Source: CAHJXF01 sp964657795
Lineage (GTDB): Bacteria > Pseudomonadota > Gammaproteobacteria > Burkholderiales > Burkholderiaceae_D
Assembly: GCA_964657795.1 (NCBI GenBank)
Contig: CAZZWS010000197.1
Span: forward strand, 1 to 7,557
DNA length: 7,557 nucleotides
Direction: 5' to 3'
Under the pieces are notes generated by a model. The model was not told the origin of the DNA. It worked only from the letters and a program-made list of their open reading frames with translations, and did no database searches. This document shows positions 5,994 through 7,557 of this stretch, in pieces; position 1 is the stretch's first letter, and every line of letters starts with the position of its first letter. Both the position numbers and the translations under genes were made by a program.

Positions 5994-7557
5994 ATGCCCA
6001 AGACCCGTCGCTCGACGCACGCCTCACTCGTCAATCAGCCGCTGATCGACGACATCCGTTTCCTCGGCAGGCTGCTCGGCGAGACCATCCGCGAGCAGGA
6101 AGGCGACGAGGTCTTCGAGCTGATCGAACAGATCAGGCAGCTGTCGGTTCGCTATCGACTCGCCAGCGACAAGCCCGCGGGACGCGCGCTCGACCGGCTG
6201 CTCAAAGGCCTGTCGGACGACGCGACCGTCAGCGTGATCCGTGCGTTCAGCTACTTCTCTCACCTCGCCAACATCGCCGAGGACCTGCAGTTCGTGCGTC
6301 GTCGCGCGCATCACGAAGAGCGCAACCACGTGCAGGACGGCTCGCTGACGGCGACCTTCGCGCGACTCGCTGCGGCCGGCATCGACGCGACCACCATTGC
6401 CCACGTGCTCGCCGAGGCGCACATCTCGCCGGTGCTGACGGCGCATCCGACCGAGGTGCAACGCAAGAGCATCCTCGATGCCGAACGCGACATCGCGCGG
6501 CTGCTCGAACGACGCGACGCCCTGCGTTCGATCCGTGAACGCGACGACAACGAGTCGGCCATTCGCGCGCGCGTCACGCAGCTCTGGCAGACGCGGATGC
6601 TGCGCTTCACCAGGCCGACGGTCGCCGACGAGATCGAGAACGTCCTGTCGTTCTATCCGCTGACGTTCCTGCGCCAGATCCCGAGCCTCTACGAAGGCAT
6701 CGAAGCGGCGTTGCCCGACCAGGTGATCGCGCCGTTCTTCCGGATGGGCAACTGGATCGGCGGCGACCGCGACGGCAATCCGTTCGTGACCGCCGAGACG
6801 CTGCGCTTCGCGTTCTCGCGGCAATGCGAGACGGCCCTGCGCTTCTATCTCGTCGAGCTGCACGCGCTCGGCGCGGAGTTGTCGCTGTCGGCGAGCCTGA
6901 AGCCGGTCACGGCCGAGATGCAGGCGCTCGCCGCGTGCTCGCCGGACCGCATCGCGCGACGCGACGACGAGCCGTTCCGCCGCGCGCTGATCGGCCTCTA
7001 TTCGCGCGTCGCCGCGACGCTCAACCTCTTCACCGGCACCGACGCGTTGCGCCACGCGGTCGCGCCGCAGGATCCTTATCGGCGCCCTGCTGAATTGCTC
7101 GAAGACCTGGCGATCATCGACCGCGCGCTTCAGGCACGGCACGGCCAGGCGCTCGCGACGCAGAGACTGCGTCCGCTGATGCGGGCCGTGCAGGTCTTCG
7201 GCTTCCATCTCGCGACGGTCGACCTGCGCCAGAGTTCGGACCGGCACGAGGCCGTCGTCGGCGAGCTGCTCGGCGTCGCCAGGATCGAGGCGCAATACAG
7301 CGCGTTGTCCGAGTCCGCGCGTTGCGAGCTGCTGCTGCGCCTGCTCGACGATGCCCGACCGCTGCGCGTCCGCGGCGCCGTCTACAGCGACGACGCGGCG
7401 GGCGAGCTGGCGATCTTCGAGGAAGCCGCCACGATGCTCGCGCGCTACGGCCGCGATGCGCTGCGTCACTACATCATCTCGCATACCGAACAGCCGAGCG
7501 ATCTGCTCGAAGTGATGCTGCTGTTCAAGGAGACGGGGCTGATGCGGGGCACATTGA
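5994..7557 (+). CDS. ppc: Phosphoenolpyruvate carboxylase, C-terminal part beyond window
   Basis: This frame is open from ATG 5994 to the window edge: 521 complete codons plus one base. Full PEP carboxylases are roughly 880-950 residues, so a bit over half is present. The enzyme converts PEP and bicarbonate to oxaloacetate and phosphate, refilling the TCA cycle, in the cytoplasm. Visible signatures are VLTAHPTEVQRKS (147-159) with the catalytic His151, GNWIGGDRDGNP (252-263), and a FHLATVDLRQ segment (404-413) in which Arg412 matches the PEP-binding Arg of the E. coli LDIRQ motif. SHTEQPSD follows near the edge. The N-terminal stretch with LGRLLGETIREQEG and FSYFSHLANIAED is typical of bacterial Ppc. 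It is in the same reading frame as pfp, separated by the pfp stop and 33 bp with no other start codon, so ATG 5994 is well fixed. No Shine-Dalgarno is evident. The second half, with the other catalytic loop and the allosteric aspartate site, is outside the window. The gene is intact as far as seen. Confidence 0.96.
   Translation, partial: MPKTRRSTHASLVNQPLIDDIRFLGRLLGETIREQEGDEVFELIEQIRQLSVRYRLASDKPAGRALDRLLKGLSDDATVSVIRAFSYFSHLANIAEDLQFVRRRAHHEERNHVQDGSLTATFARLAAAGIDATTIAHVLAEAHISPVLTAHPTEVQRKSILDAERDIARLLERRDALRSIRERDDNESAIRARVTQLWQTRMLRFTRPTVADEIENVLSFYPLTFLRQIPSLYEGIEAALPDQVIAPFFRMGNWIGGDRDGNPFVTAETLRFAFSRQCETALRFYLVELHALGAELSLSASLKPVTAEMQALAACSPDRIARRDDEPFRRALIGLYSRVAATLNLFTGTDALRHAVAPQDPYRRPAELLEDLAIIDRALQARHGQALATQRLRPLMRAVQVFGFHLATVDLRQSSDRHEAVVGELLGVARIEAQYSALSESARCELLLRLLDDARPLRVRGAVYSDDAAGELAIFEEAATMLARYGRDALRHYIISHTEQPSDLLEVMLLFKETGLMRGTL

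Noticed and set aside
4407..6020. 537-codon minus-strand frame opposite pfp
   Set aside because: It is a mirror of pfp codon bias, has no family resemblance, and crosses the helicase-pfp and pfp-ppc junctions.
4934..6538. 534-codon plus-strand frame across pfp and ppc
   Set aside because: It is Arg/Pro-rich, with no domain, and is a shadow of two well-identified genes.
6024..7484. 486-codon minus-strand frame opposite ppc
   Set aside because: It is a shadow of ppc, whose conserved motifs are unmistakable on the plus strand.

Overview
The window is a chromosomal stretch of a high-GC bacterium; the codon third positions of the clear genes are almost all G or C. The PEP carboxylase N-terminus, the pyrophosphate-type phosphofructokinase, the DUF3761 secreted protein and the short-chain dehydrogenase subtype together suggest a betaproteobacterium (Burkholderiales or relatives). 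A Xanthomonadales-type gammaproteobacterium cannot be excluded. This placement rests on remembered family resemblance, not on a search.

Layout from left to right. Positions 1-395 hold no gene I can support. Positions 396-917 (+) encode a small exported protein with a DUF3761-type N-terminal module, an Ala/Pro/Thr-rich linker and a Tyr/Gly-rich C-terminal module. A strong hairpin follows directly, in a 199-bp convergent spacer. Positions 1117-1860 (-) encode an unusual short-chain dehydrogenase/reductase (SDR) in which the catalytic Ser and Tyr positions read Ala and Phe. A 262-bp divergent spacer separates it from 2123-4624 (+), a large Fe-S superfamily 2 helicase (XPD/DinG type) with a PD-(D/E)XK nuclease-like domain fused at its N-terminus. 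Then come 4701-5960 (+), pyrophosphate-dependent 6-phosphofructokinase (pfp), and 5994 to the window edge (+), the first 521 complete codons of phosphoenolpyruvate carboxylase (ppc).

How the genes relate. pfp and ppc lie 33 bp apart on one strand and both act in central carbon metabolism: pfp at the reversible fructose-6-phosphate / fructose-1,6-bisphosphate step, ppc in anaplerotic oxaloacetate formation from PEP. They may be co-transcribed, possibly with the helicase upstream, but the helicase has no obvious functional link to them. The SDR and DUF3761 genes look like independent transcription units that converge on the hairpin region.

Nothing here amounts to a clear new multi-gene system: no CRISPR array, transposase, integrase, toxin-antitoxin pair, tRNA or rRNA gene is visible. 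The items most worth a second look are the nuclease-helicase fusion and the SDR lacking the canonical catalytic Ser/Tyr.
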